Shown: piece after piece, positions 38,912 to 47,529 of the stretch
Numbering within the stretch: position 1 is the first letter of the stretch
How the letters are laid out: each line of letters starts with the position of its first letter
NCBI RefSeq assembly: GCF_014652335.1
Contig: NZ_BMYP01000006.1
Coordinates: 32,641-96,640, forward strand
Direction: 5' to 3'
DNA length: 64,000 nucleotides
Source of the DNA: Vogesella fluminis
GTDB taxonomy: Bacteria; Pseudomonadota; Gammaproteobacteria; Burkholderiales; Chromobacteriaceae
The notes under the pieces: model-generated
Told to the model about the DNA's origin: nothing
Databases searched by the model: none
Seen by the model: the letters and a program-made list of their open reading frames with translations, nothing else
Translations under genes and position numbers: made by a program

Positions 38912-40186
38912 ATGAAACTGGAAACCCTCGCCGTACACGCCGGCTACAGCCCGGACCCGACCACCAAGGCGGTGGCGGTGCCGCTGTACCAGACCACCAG
39001 CTACGCCTTCGACAGCACCCAGCACGGTGCCGACCTGTTCGATCTCAAGGTGCAGGGCAATATCTACACCCGCATCATGAACCCGACCACCGATGTGCTG
39101 GAAAAGCGCGTCGCGGCGCTGGAAGGCGGCATCGGCGCGCTGGCGGTGGCCTCCGGCATGGCGGCGATCAGCTACGCGATCCAGACCATTGCCGAAGCCG
39201 GCGACAACATCATCGCCACCAGCACCCTGTATGGCGGCACCTACAATCTGTTCGCGCACACTTTCCCGCAGCTGGGCATCACCGTGCGCTTCATCGATCC
39301 GGCCCGGCCGCAGGACATTGCGGCCAACGTTGACGACAAGACCAAGGCGGTGTTCTGCGAGTCGATCGGCAACCCGCTGGGCAACGTGGTCGATTTCGGC
39401 GCCTTTGCCGCCGAGGCGCACCGCCACGGCCTGCCGCTGATCGTCGACAACACCGTGCCGTCGCCCTACCTGTGCCGCCCGTTCGAACACGGCGCCGATA
39501 TCGTGGTGCACAGCCTGACCAAATACCTCGGCGGCCACGGCGGCAGCATCGGCGGCATCATCGTCGACTCCGGCAAGTTCCCGTGGGGCGAGCACGCAGA
39601 GCGCTTCGTGCGCCTGAACACGCCGGACGTCAGCTACCACGGCGTCAACTATGTCGAGGTGCTGGGCGCCGCCGCCTACATCGCGCGTGCTCGCGTGGTG
39701 CCACTGCGCAATATGGGCGCCGCCATCTCGCCGTTCAACGCGCACCAGATCCTGCTCGGCATCGAGACACTGGCGCTGCGCATGGACCGCATCTGCGACA
39801 ACACGCTGGCGGTGGCCAATGCGCTGGCCGCGCACCCGGCGGTGGCGTGGGTGGAGTACGCCGGCCGCGCCGAGCATCCGCAAAAACCGCTGGTGGACAA
39901 ATACATGGGCGGCCGCGCCTCCGGCATCCTGTCCTTCGGCATCAAGGGCGGGGTGGAAGCCGGAGGCCGTTTCATCGACGCGCTGCAGCTGGTGACGCGG
40001 CTGGTCAATATCGGCGACGCCAAGTCGCTGGCTTGCCACCCGGCGTCCACCACCCACCGCCAGCTGTCGCCGGAAGAACAACTCCGTGCCGGCGTGCGCC
40101 CGGAGATGATCCGCCTGTCGATCGGCATCGAGCACGTCGACGACATCCTCGCCGACATCCACCAGGCGCTGCAGGCGGCCGCCTGA
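38912..40186 (+). CDS. metY: O-acetylhomoserine sulfhydrylase (MetY type)
   Basis: PLP enzyme that makes homocysteine from O-acetylhomoserine and sulfide; cytoplasmic methionine synthesis. 424 residues from ATG 38912 (MKLETLAVHAGYSPDPTTKA), with GGATGGAGAG upstream. The PLP-binding lysine is in VHSLTKYLGGHGGSIGG near residue 206, and the family start TLAVHAGY..PTTKAVAVPLYQTTSY is intact. Length fits MetY (about 425-430) rather than the shorter MetZ or cystathionine enzymes. A DUS-like copy is in frame at IAANVDD. No SAM riboswitch was seen upstream. Confidence 0.93.
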   Translation: MKLETLAVHAGYSPDPTTKAVAVPLYQTTSYAFDSTQHGADLFDLKVQGNIYTRIMNPTTDVLEKRVAALEGGIGALAVASGMAAISYAIQTIAEAGDNIIATSTLYGGTYNLFAHTFPQLGITVRFIDPARPQDIAANVDDKTKAVFCESIGNPLGNVVDFGAFAAEAHRHGLPLIVDNTVPSPYLCRPFEHGADIVVHSLTKYLGGHGGSIGGIIVDSGKFPWGEHAERFVRLNTPDVSYHGVNYVEVLGAAAYIARARVVPLRNMGAAISPFNAHQILLGIETLALRMDRICDNTLAVANALAAHPAVAWVEYAGRAEHPQKPLVDKYMGGRASGILSFGIKGGVEAGGRFIDALQLVTRLVNIGDAKSLACHPASTTHRQLSPEEQLRAGVRPEMIRLSIGIEHVDDILADIHQALQAAA

Positions 40187-40210
40187 GCGCGTAACGCTGT
40201 CTGGGCGACG

Positions 40211-40244
40211 CTGCGGCCAACCTTGGTGACAAGGTTGGCCGCAA
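40211..40244. repeat. Inverted DUS-like pair between convergent genes
   Basis: CTGCGGCCAACCTTG and CAAGGTTGGCCGCAA face each other with a four-base loop and are followed by TGTTTTT on the plus strand. It sits between convergent metY and the flavoprotein gene and should terminate both. Confidence 0.9.
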
Positions 40245-40278
40245 TGTTTTTATGCGTGGATGTTGTTGCGATGCGCGC

Positions 40279-41526
40279 TCAGCGCAGCGACGCCAGCCAC
40301 CCCAGCACGCCCTGCGCGGCGGCGCGGCCGCTGGCAAAGCAGGCGGTAAGCAGGTAGCCGCCGGTCGGCGCCTCCCAGTCCAGCATCTCGCCGGCGACAA
40401 ACACGCCGGGCAGCGCGCGCAGCATCAGCCGGCTGTCGACGGCGTCGAAGCGCACGCCGCCGGCGCTGCTGATCGCCTCGTCCAGCGGCCGCGCCGCGTG
40501 CAGCGTCAGCGGCAGCGCCTTGATCGCGGCGGCGAGGCGCGCCATGCCGGTAAAGCCGTCCTTGTCCAGCAGCTCACGCAGCAGGCCGGCGCGCACGCCG
40601 TCGATGCCGCACTGCTTGCGCAGGTGGTTGGCCAGCGATGCCGCACCGCGGCCGCGTTCCAGCTCGGCGCGCAGCCGCGCCGGATCGCGGTCCGGTGCCA
40701 GGTCGAGCAGGATGGTGGCGTTGCCGTGGGTGTTGATCTCGTCGCGGATGGCGGCGCTGAACGCGTACACCAGATTGCCCTCGATGCCGTGGGCGGACAC
40801 CACGCACTCGCCGCGGCGGGTCAAAGCTTGGCCGCAGGTGTCGCGGAAGGTGATGGCGACGTTCTTCAGCGCGCTGCCGGCAAATTTTTCCTGGAAATGG
40901 GCGCTCCACTGCGCGTCGAAGCCGCAGTTGGACGGCTGTAGCTCAGCGACCGCCACACCCTTGTCCTGCAGCAGCGGCAGCCACTTGCCGTCCGAACCCA
41001 GTTTCGCCCAGCTGCCGCCGCCCAGCGCCAGCAGCACCGCATCGGCGTGGCGCACGGCCTCGCCGTCCGGGGTGGCGAAGCGCAGCCCACCGTCGGCATC
41101 CCAGCCCAGCCAGCGGTGGCGCACGTGGATGCGCAGCCCGGCGTCGCGCAGCCGCGTCAGCCACGCGCGCAGCAGCGGCGCCGCCTTCATCCCGGTGGGG
41201 AACACCTTGCCGGAGCTGCCGACGAAGGTGGCGATGCCGAGGCCGTGCACCCAGTCGCGCAGCGCGGCGGCGTCAAAGGCATTGATGATCGGGGTCAGCT
41301 CAGCCTCGCGCTGGCCGTAGCGCGCCAGGAATGGCGCGCGCGGTTCGCTGTGGGTGATGTTCATGCCGCCGACCCCGGCGAGCAGGAACTTGCGCCCGAC
41401 CGAGGGCATGGCATCGAACAGCTCGACGTGGAGGCCGTGCGCGAGCAGGGTTTCGGCGGCAATCAGGCCGGCCGGGCCACCGCCGATGATGGCAACGCGC
41501 GGGCGGGTAGGGTTGGAATCAGGCAT
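40279..41526 (-). CDS. HI0933/YhiN-family flavoprotein
   Basis: Predicted FAD-dependent oxidoreductase of 415 residues. Start at ATG 41526 (MPDSNPTRPRVAIIGGGPAG); the upstream open frame is non-homologous. The Rossmann dinucleotide motif GGGPAGLIAAE is at about residues 13-23, then GRKFLLAGVGGMNITHSEP, the family hallmark, and a C-terminal FAD-contact segment (GVFVAGEMLDWEAPTGGYLL followed by TACFASGRAA). Members related to BaiN are known, but the substrate of most is unknown. A DUS-like copy lies 20 bases upstream of the start. Confidence 0.88.
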   Translation of the reverse strand: MPDSNPTRPRVAIIGGGPAGLIAAETLLAHGLHVELFDAMPSVGRKFLLAGVGGMNITHSEPRAPFLARYGQREAELTPIINAFDAAALRDWVHGLGIATFVGSSGKVFPTGMKAAPLLRAWLTRLRDAGLRIHVRHRWLGWDADGGLRFATPDGEAVRHADAVLLALGGGSWAKLGSDGKWLPLLQDKGVAVAELQPSNCGFDAQWSAHFQEKFAGSALKNVAITFRDTCGQALTRRGECVVSAHGIEGNLVYAFSAAIRDEINTHGNATILLDLAPDRDPARLRAELERGRGAASLANHLRKQCGIDGVRAGLLRELLDKDGFTGMARLAAAIKALPLTLHAARPLDEAISSAGGVRFDAVDSRLMLRALPGVFVAGEMLDWEAPTGGYLLTACFASGRAAAQGVLGWLASLR

Positions 41527-41831
41527 GGTCGGAACGTCTGCAAAGGTTGGCCGCAACGAAAGAGCGGCATTGTACCGAAATGGCGGCCGCCACAGCAGCC
41601 GCATTGCAGCGGACGCGGGTGGCCGGGCAGTGGCGGCCAACCTTGGACGTCGTGAGGGGCATTGGCCGTGTGGCGGGCCGGCGCGGCCTTTTTTTATTTT
41701 GACATTTCATGCATACGGCGTTTGCAGATATTCCAAGTGGCTGTTTAAAATTGCCGATTGCTCGCCACGCCGGCGAAAGTATTGATTTTTAATTGTTTTG
41801 TTGAATTTTTCGAGAATTGAATTTTAAAAAT
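41527..41831. other. Divergent intergenic region with one DUS-like copy and one near-copy
   Basis: 305 bases. A DUS-like copy is at 41546-41555 and a one-mismatch copy in inverted orientation near 41632-41641. The right half becomes AT-rich (41690-41830) and probably holds the promoter of the NUDIX-like gene. No gene is supported. Confidence 0.5.
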
Positions 41832-42308
41832 ATGCAGATTGTTTCAGAACGGAATCCGCGTGACACCCGCTTGTGCCCCACCTTGCCGCGCCGCGCCACC
41901 GCCATCATCGAGTTGCCCGATGGCGTGCTGATGACGGCCTCGGCCAACAGCCGTTTTTGCCTGCCCGGCGGCGTGTCGCAACGCGGCGAGTTGCGCTCGC
42001 AGGCGCTGATCCGCCAGATCCGCGACCAGACCGGCTTGCGCATCAACTCCATGCTCTACCTGTTCGACCACATCACCCAGCACAACGCGCACAAGGTGTA
42101 CCTGGTGATCGCGCAGGGCCAGCCGCGGTTGCAGGAGGGTGGTAGCCGCCTGACGCTGGTGACGTCGCCGGATGCCGACATGGACATCCACATCGAGTCG
42201 CGCGCCATCCTGCGGCGCTACGCCAAGCTGCGCGGCGAGGAGGGGGCCAAGAGCGAGGCGGTGCGCGCCATGCTCAAGCTGGCACGCTATATCGCCAAGG
42301 TGGATTGA
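41832..42308 (+). CDS. NUDIX-fold protein with degenerate catalytic box
   Basis: A 158-residue protein beginning MQIVSERNPRDTRLCPTLPR. The NUDIX fold is recognisable (ATAIIELPDGVLMTASANSR then FCLPGGVSQRGE), but the box at residues 47-69 has lost key acids. Gx5E is kept, while the REUxEE core reads RQIRDQ (Gln62, Asp65, Gln66 in place of the usual Glu). Metal-dependent hydrolysis is therefore doubtful; it may be a binding or regulatory NUDIX homologue. The 5' DNA is AT-rich and no clear ribosome site is seen; a TTG at 41817 is an alternative start. Confidence 0.72.
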   Translation: MQIVSERNPRDTRLCPTLPRRATAIIELPDGVLMTASANSRFCLPGGVSQRGELRSQALIRQIRDQTGLRINSMLYLFDHITQHNAHKVYLVIAQGQPRLQEGGSRLTLVTSPDADMDIHIESRAILRRYAKLRGEEGAKSEAVRAMLKLARYIAKVD

Positions 42309-42413
42309 TGGCCGGCAGCCATGGCGCGGCCGCCGTTTCATGCCGATATCGCCCGCATGCGGGGCTGGCCAGCCGTTCCGGGGCGCACCGGCATGGCAAA
42401 AGGCCGGGTGCGT

Positions 42414-43019
42414 TTACCGCGCCTGTGTACTGCCGGTGGCCGGCTTGGCGTCGGCCTGTCGTTCCGCCTGCTGCAGCGCGCGTTGCAGCTCCTCCGGCAT
42501 CGTCACCAGGCCGAGGCCGGTGGCGCCGTTCATCAGCACGAAGGACAGGAACAGCGCCACCGGTGCGAACAGCAGGGTGCCGAGCAGGATGCGCAGCTTG
42601 GTGAGGCCGCTGCCGAAGGACAGCGCCGACACCAGCAGCCACAGCCCGATCATGCCGATGGTCATGCTGGCCACACTGGCGACGTCGTCCGGCAGCCAGC
42701 TGCTGAGCGGGTCCAGCAGCTGAATGGCGCTGGCGGCGACGATGGTGCCGGTCAGCGACGGCACGTCGGCAACACTGGCGCGGTGCAGCCACCATTGCAT
42801 GAAGCGGCCGTAGAGCAGGGTTTCCAGCGTGACGTAGGCGGTGAAGAACAGGATCACGTTCAGCGGCTCGCCCATGCCGGCCGGTGCGCCGGCGGCGGCG
42901 ACCACGCCCAGCAGCAGCAAGGCAGCGGCCAGGTGCCGGGCCGGGTACTGGTAGTGCGACAGCGGCTGGAACTGCAGGCGCAGCATGGCCAGCGCATCGT
43001 TGATGAGGGGCAGGTTCAT
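42414..43019 (-). CDS. Hypothetical inner-membrane protein (201 aa)
   Basis: Predicted polytopic protein with about four to five TM segments: AALLLLGVVAAAGAPAG, LNVILFFTAYVTLETLLYG, a central segment near 105-130 (MTIGMIGLWLLVSALSFG) and LGTLLFAPVALFLSFVLM. The C-terminal tail is polar (EELQRALQQAERQADAKPAT). Not recognised as a named family. It starts three bases after the purU stop on the same strand, so the two are likely one transcription unit. Confidence 0.7.
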   Translation of the reverse strand: MNLPLINDALAMLRLQFQPLSHYQYPARHLAAALLLLGVVAAAGAPAGMGEPLNVILFFTAYVTLETLLYGRFMQWWLHRASVADVPSLTGTIVAASAIQLLDPLSSWLPDDVASVASMTIGMIGLWLLVSALSFGSGLTKLRILLGTLLFAPVALFLSFVLMNGATGLGLVTMPEELQRALQQAERQADAKPATGSTQAR

Positions 43020-43022
43020 GGT

Positions 43023-43883
43023 TCAGTCAAAAATGACGGTCTTGTTGTTGTAGGCCAGGATGCGGTTCTCCAGATGCCAGCGCACCGCACGCGACAGCAC
43101 CACGCGCTCCAGGTCGCGGCCTTTCTGGATCAGGTCGTCGACATCGTCGCGGTGCGAGATGCGCATTACCTCCTGTTCGATGATCGGGCCGTCGTCGAGG
43201 ATTTCGGTCACGTAGTGGCTGGTGGCGCCGATCAGCTTCACGCCGCGGGCAAAGGCACGGTGGTAGGGCTTGGCGCCGTCAAACGCCGGCAGGAAGCTGT
43301 GGTGAATGTTGATGACGCGGTGCGGGTAGCGCTCGACGAACTTGTGCGACAGTACCTGCATGTAGCGCGCCAGCACGATCAGGTCCACCTCGGCGGCTTC
43401 CAGCAGCGCCCACTGCGCGGCTTCGGCCTGCTCCTTGTTGTCCTTGTTCACGCTGATCACGTGGTAGGGAATGCCGTGGAACTCGGCCAGACCGCGGCAG
43501 TCGTCGTGGTTGGACACGATCAGCGGAATGTCGCAGTCCAGCTCGCCGATGCGCCAGCGGTGCAGCAGGTCGACCAGGCAGTGCTCGTACTTCGACACGA
43601 AGATCGCCATCCGCGGCTTGCGCGACGACAGCGACACTTCCCAGCTCATATTGTGCTTTTCCGCGATCGGGGCAAAGGCGGCGGCGAAGCTTGCCATCGG
43701 CAGGCTGAAGCCGTGCAGATCCCACTGGATCCGCATCAGGAACAGGTTTTCCACCGGATCCTGGTGCTGGTCGGCGTGCAGGATGTTGGCGTTGTAGGTC
43801 AGCAGGAAGTTGGCGATGGCCGCCACCAGCCCCTGACTGTCGGGACAGCTGACCAGCAGGGTGGCCGAATGCTTGTTGCTCAT
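43023..43883 (-). CDS. purU: Formyltetrahydrofolate deformylase PurU
   Basis: Hydrolyses 10-formyl-THF to formate and THF, balancing one-carbon pools. 286 residues from ATG 43883 (MSNKHSATLLVSCPDSQGLV). N-terminal ACT domain (residues about 5-85), then a formyltransferase-like domain with the catalytic INIHHSFLPAFDGAKPYHRA segment and the YVTEILDDGPIIEQEV stretch carrying the active Asp. AAAGAG precedes the start. It lies next to folD, the other C1-folate gene, but a terminator separates them. Confidence 0.95.
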   Translation of the reverse strand: MSNKHSATLLVSCPDSQGLVAAIANFLLTYNANILHADQHQDPVENLFLMRIQWDLHGFSLPMASFAAAFAPIAEKHNMSWEVSLSSRKPRMAIFVSKYEHCLVDLLHRWRIGELDCDIPLIVSNHDDCRGLAEFHGIPYHVISVNKDNKEQAEAAQWALLEAAEVDLIVLARYMQVLSHKFVERYPHRVINIHHSFLPAFDGAKPYHRAFARGVKLIGATSHYVTEILDDGPIIEQEVMRISHRDDVDDLIQKGRDLERVVLSRAVRWHLENRILAYNNKTVIFD

Positions 43884-43910
43884 GGTTCGCTCTTTGTTAT
43901 TGGTTTTCGG

Positions 43911-43946
43911 AAAACAAACGCCACAGTCGGCAGGCAGACTGTGGCG
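43911..43946 (-). terminator. Rho-independent terminator after folD
   Basis: On the minus strand CGCCACAGTC and GACTGTGGCG form a 10-bp stem with an eight-base loop, followed by TTTGTTTT. It lies between folD and purU. Confidence 0.88.
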
Positions 43947-43968
43947 TCGAAAGGGATGCAGTCTGCGA

Positions 43969-44820
43969 TCAAGCGTTGAGGTTGGCCGCATCCAGCGTGT
44001 TTTGCAACAGCGTGGCCACGGTCATCGGGCCGACGCCGCCCGGCACCGGGGTGATGAAGCTGGCCACTTCGCGCGCTACGGCAAAATCGACGTCGCCGCA
44101 GATGCTGCCGTCGTCCAGGCGGTTGATGCCGACGTCGATCACCACCGCGCCCGGCTTCAGCCATTCGCCCTTCACGAATTTCGGGATGCCGACGCCGGCG
44201 ACCACGATATCGGCGCGGCCAACCTCGGTCGCCAGATCGGCGGTGGCGCTATGGCACACGGTCACCGTGGCGCGCGCCAGCAGCATTTCCAGCGCCTGCG
44301 GGCGGCCGACGATGTTGGAGGCGCCGACGATCACCACGTTCTTGCCCTTCGGGTCGATGCCGTACTCTTCCAGCAGCGTCATCACGCCGCGCGGGGTGCA
44401 CGGGCGCAGCAGCGGCATCTTGGTGGCCAGGCGGCCGACGTTGTACGGGTGGAAGCCGTCCACGTCCTTTTTCGGGTTGATGCGCTCGATCACCTGCTGC
44501 GGGTCGATCTGCCTGGGCAGCGGCAACTGCACCAGGATGCCGTCCACGCTGTCATCGGCATTGAGGGTGTCGATGATGGACAGCAGCTCTTCCTGGCTGG
44601 TGCTGCCGGGCAGGTCGTAGGCTACCGAGCGCACGCCGGCCTTTTCGCAGGAACGTTTCTTGTTCTTGACGTAGATGCCGGAGGCCGGATCGTCGCCCAC
44701 CAGAATCACGGCCAGCGCCGGAGCGCGCTTGCCTGCGGCCGCGCGGGCGTCCACGCCTTCGCGCACACGGTTGATCAGGGTTTCGGCGACGGCTTTGCCG
44801 TCGATAAGTTGTGCCGCCAT
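43969..44820 (-). CDS. folD: Bifunctional methylene-THF dehydrogenase/cyclohydrolase FolD
   Basis: Interconverts 5,10-methylene-THF and 10-formyl-THF. 283 residues from ATG 44820 ([20 protein letters not shown]). Conserved pieces: the [13 protein letters not shown] active-site lysine region near residue 53, [14 protein letters not shown] near 97, the NADP-binding [16 protein letters not shown], and the C-terminal [23 protein letters not shown]-like copy encodes part of the last residues (43981-43990). Together with purU it sets the one-carbon folate balance. Confidence 0.96.
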   Translation of the reverse strand: MAAQLIDGKAVAETLINRVREGVDARAAAGKRAPALAVILVGDDPASGIYVKNKKRSCEKAGVRSVAYDLPGSTSQEELLSIIDTLNADDSVDGILVQLPLPRQIDPQQVIERINPKKDVDGFHPYNVGRLATKMPLLRPCTPRGVMTLLEEYGIDPKGKNVVIVGASNIVGRPQALEMLLARATVTVCHSATADLATEVGRADIVVAGVGIPKFVKGEWLKPGAVVIDVGINRLDDGSICGDVDFAVAREVASFITPVPGGVGPMTVATLLQNTLDAANLNA

Positions 44821-45051
44821 GCTGCTATCCACCGTTAAGGTCTGATGTAAACGAAAGCGGGATTTTCTCATTTTTCCGGGGTGGTGCTCAATCTTTTAGC
44901 GCGTCGGGCGGGTTTTTTTGTGCGGTGCGGTATCGGTGACGGCTGCCGGTGTGTGGCGGCCGGAGCGGGGGGGTGTGTACCCGTTCCGGATTTATTGCAT
45001 GTCGGGCGTTGACAGGCGGGTTTGGGTCACGTATAGTTCGCCTCCTGTCGT

Positions 45052-45128
45052 CGGGGCGTAGCGCAGTCTGGTAGCGCATCTGCTTTGGGAGCAGAGGGTC
45101 GTGAGTTCGAATCCCACCGCCCCGACCA
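45052..45128 (+). tRNA. tRNA-Pro (TGG)
   Basis: Complete cloverleaf: acceptor CGGGGCG with CGCCCCG, D-arm GCGCAGTCTGGTAGCGC, anticodon stem TCTGC/GCAGA with loop TTTGGGA (anticodon TGG), T-arm with GTTCGAATC, and an encoded ACCA end. Confidence 0.97.
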
Positions 45129-45146
45129 CAGACAACCCGGCATAAC

Positions 45147-45223
45147 GTGCCCGTAGCTCAATTGGATAGAGCACCAACCTTCTAAGTTGGGGGTTACAGG
45201 TTCGAACCCTGTCGGGTGCGCCA
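45147..45223 (+). tRNA. tRNA-Arg (TCT)
   Basis: Acceptor GTGCCCG pairs with CGGGTGC (two G-U pairs). D-arm GCTCAATTGGATAGAGC, anticodon stem CCAAC/GTTGG with loop CTTCTAA (anticodon TCT), T-arm CAGGTTCGAACCCTG, and encoded GCCA end. Confidence 0.97.
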
Positions 45224-45239
45224 AGCATGTTTTATCTGT

Positions 45240-45316
45240 GGTGGATGTAGCTCAGTTGGTAGAGTCCAGGATTGTGATTCCTGTTGTCGTGGGTTCGAGC
45301 CCCATCATCCACCCCA
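45240..45316 (+). tRNA. tRNA-His (GTG), copy 1
   Basis: Acceptor GTGGATG pairs with CATCCAC, with the extra G at -1 opposite C73, the histidine identity element. Anticodon loop contains GTG in GGATTGTGATTCC. CCA is encoded. Confidence 0.96.
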
Positions 45317-45363
45317 CCACTATTTGCCTTGTCGCAGCAATGCGGCAAGGCGCACCGCTCAGC

Positions 45364-45440
45364 GGTGGATGTAGCTCAGTTGGTAGAGTCCAGGATTGTG
45401 ATTCCTGTTGTCGTGGGTTCGAGCCCCATCATCCACCCCA
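45364..45440 (+). tRNA. tRNA-His (GTG), copy 2
   Basis: Identical over its full length to the copy at 45240-45316, separated by a 47-base spacer. Same G-1:C73 pair and encoded CCA. Tandem duplication in a Pro-Arg-His-His operon. Confidence 0.96.
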
Positions 45441-45443
45441 GTT

Positions 45444-45471
45444 AAAAACCCGGCTTTGTGCCGGGTTTTTC
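45444..45471 (+). terminator. Rho-independent terminator of the tRNA operon
   Basis: AAAAACCCGGC pairs with GCCGGGTTTTT around TTTGT; the T-run follows the stem. Confidence 0.93.
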
Positions 45472-45559
45472 CATTTCTTCCCTGTTTGCCGCTTGTGGCC
45501 GGTGAAATTCACCGTATAATCGAATACATTTGCATGTATCCGATAGCCAGAGCGTGACC

Positions 45560-46231
45560 ATGACCACCTTGCAGCCGATCAAACGCCAGACCCTGACCAG
45601 TGCGGTTACAGAATCCTTGCGCCAGCGCATCCTGTCCGGCGAATTTGCCGACGGGCAGCAGTTGCGCCAGGAGGCCCTCTCCAACGAATACGGCGTCAGC
45701 CGCGTGCCGGTGCGCGAAGCCCTGCGCCAGCTGGAGGCCGAGGGGCTGATCCAGATCATCGACCACAAGGGCGCGCTGGTGTCCAAGCTGTCGCTGGATG
45801 ACGTGCTGGAATTGCTGGATATCCGCGCCACGCTGGAGAGCGAGCTGCTGCGGGCGGCCATTCCCTGTCAGAACGAGGCGGATCACGCCGCCGCCGAGGC
45901 CACGCTGAAGGAATTCGAGCAGGCGCTGGTCAGCAACGATATCCGCCACTGGGGCGAGCTGAACGCACGCTTCCACCTGGCGCTGTATCGTGCCGCCAAG
46001 CGTCCGAACACGCTGGCGCTGATCGAGCAGCTGCACAACAAGACCGACCGCTACACGCGGATGCAGATCCTGTTCACCCGTACCATGGAGCTGGCGCACC
46101 AGGAACACAGCAAGCTGCTGCAGCTGTGCCGCGAGGGCAAGGCGGACGAGGCGGCGGAGTTCATCCGCTTCCACATCCAGTCTGCCGGTCATGCGCTGGA
46201 GTCGTACATGAACTCCGCCGAGCGCCGCTAA
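45560..46231 (+). CDS. GntR-family (FadR/FCD subfamily) transcriptional regulator
   Basis: DNA-binding repressor/activator of 223 residues. N-terminal winged helix (residues about 8-72: LTSAVTESLRQRILSGEFAD and NEYGVSRVPVREALRQLEAE, the GntR recognition helix), then an all-helical FCD ligand domain of about 130 residues with HFHL-type metal/ligand residues (NARFHLALYRAA, HSKLLQL, FIRFHIQSAGH). Such regulators sense small carboxylates. Start at ATG 45560; a TTG at 45530 is possible. The target genes are not obvious from the neighbours. Confidence 0.9.
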   Translation: MTTLQPIKRQTLTSAVTESLRQRILSGEFADGQQLRQEALSNEYGVSRVPVREALRQLEAEGLIQIIDHKGALVSKLSLDDVLELLDIRATLESELLRAAIPCQNEADHAAAEATLKEFEQALVSNDIRHWGELNARFHLALYRAAKRPNTLALIEQLHNKTDRYTRMQILFTRTMELAHQEHSKLLQLCREGKADEAAEFIRFHIQSAGHALESYMNSAERR

Positions 46232-46248
46232 CCGTCATTTTTGTATGC

Positions 46249-46287
46249 AAAACGCCGTTCCCGGCCTGCGCTAGGGACGGCGTTTTT
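46249..46287. terminator. Bidirectional terminator
   Basis: AAAACGCCGTTCCC pairs with GGGACGGCGTTTTT. It lies between the convergent GntR gene and the binding-protein gene and overlaps the last codons of the latter. Confidence 0.85.
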
Positions 46288-47443
46288 GCGTGCGCTCGTT
46301 GCTGTAGGCGTGGACGACTTCGCCGCGCTGCAGTTTGCCGATCACCGGCACTGCCAGGTCGATGGCGTCGTGGTCGCTGGCGGAGAACGGCCTATGGTAG
46401 GTGGTGATCACGCCCTTGACCGGGGCGGGCAGGTTTTCCAGCGCACGGACGATGGCCTTGCCGTCGGTGCTGGCGCTGTGGCGCAGCGCCGCCGCCAGCA
46501 GCAGCAGGCTGTCGTAGCCCTGCGCTGCCGACACCGCCGATGGAATGCGCCGGCCGCCGAAGGTGCGCAGATAGCGCGCGACAAAGTCCTGCCGCAGCGG
46601 GTCGGAGCTGTCGCTGATGAAGGTCTGCACCATGCGTGCGCCTTCGGCATTGGGGCCGGCGTCGTCGATGAAGTTGGACATCGACAGCGTCCAGCTGCCG
46701 ATCAGCTGCGGGCGCCAGTCCAGCTGCGCCAGCGAATTGGCGATCTGCGCCAGCTCCGGGCCGATGGCATAGGTGAGGATTGCCTGCGCCCCGAGATCAC
46801 GCGCCCGGCGCAGTTGCGCGATCATGTCGCGCTCGCCGAGGCGAAACTGGCCGGTATAGACCGGGCTTAGCCCCTGCTGGCGCAGCGCCTTGAGCAGCTC
46901 GTCCTTGCCGGTGCGGCCGTAATTGGTCTTGTCGTGGAAAATCGCCAGCCGGGTGAGGCCGCTGCGTTTCGCCTCGCGCACGATCAGCGGCGCCTGTTGC
47001 GCGTCGGAGGCCGAGACGCGGAACACGTAGTTGAGCGGGTATTTCGGCGGCGCGAACTGCTCGGTGACCCTGGGTGCGGTGGCGACCGCGGTGATCGCAG
47101 GGATGCCGGCCTGCTGGTAGTGCCCCTGCGAGGCCAGCGCCACGCCGCTGTTGACGAAGCCGACGCTGGCGATCACGCGCTGGTGCAGCGTCAGCTCGCG
47201 GGCGATGCGGATGCCGATATCGGAGCGGCCCATATCGTCGCGCTCGATCAGCAGCAGCGGCCGGCCGTGGATGCCGCCCTGGCGGTTGATCTCTGCCGCC
47301 GCCAGGCGGATGCCGTTGCGCATGCTGATGCCCATTGGCGACGAGCCGCCGGTGAACGGGCCGGGAACGCCGATGCGCAGCGCTTCGGCGGCGGCAGCGG
47401 CCAGCGGCAGGCACAGCAACAGCAGGCGGAGGGTGCGATACAC
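46271..47443 (-). CDS. LivJ-type periplasmic binding protein (orphan)
   Basis: Type-1 periplasmic binding fold of 390 residues with signal peptide (TLRLLLLCLPLAAAAAEALR). The N-terminus LRIGVPGPFTGGSSPMGISM and the HDKTNYGRTGKDELLKALRQ segment are typical of branched-chain amino acid/amide/urea binders. No permease or ATPase gene is adjacent. It is instead divergent from a sensor kinase with a periplasmic domain, 86 bases apart. It may act as the ligand receptor for that kinase; this is inference from position. Confidence 0.85.
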   Translation of the reverse strand: MYRTLRLLLLCLPLAAAAAEALRIGVPGPFTGGSSPMGISMRNGIRLAAAEINRQGGIHGRPLLLIERDDMGRSDIGIRIARELTLHQRVIASVGFVNSGVALASQGHYQQAGIPAITAVATAPRVTEQFAPPKYPLNYVFRVSASDAQQAPLIVREAKRSGLTRLAIFHDKTNYGRTGKDELLKALRQQGLSPVYTGQFRLGERDMIAQLRRARDLGAQAILTYAIGPELAQIANSLAQLDWRPQLIGSWTLSMSNFIDDAGPNAEGARMVQTFISDSSDPLRQDFVARYLRTFGGRRIPSAVSAAQGYDSLLLLAAALRHSASTDGKAIVRALENLPAPVKGVITTYHRPFSASDHDAIDLAVPVIGKLQRGEVVHAYSNERTQKRRP

Positions 47444-47529
47444 GGGGGATTCCTGATGCTAGGCGGTGACAATCCCCGTTATTATCACACTTTGGCCCCG
47501 CTTGCGGCCAACCTTTGCCCGTAGCCGCC

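Noticed and set aside
45052-45440. An integrated island using the tRNA cluster as attachment site
   Set aside because: No integrase, direct repeat of a tRNA 3' end, or composition change was seen on either side.
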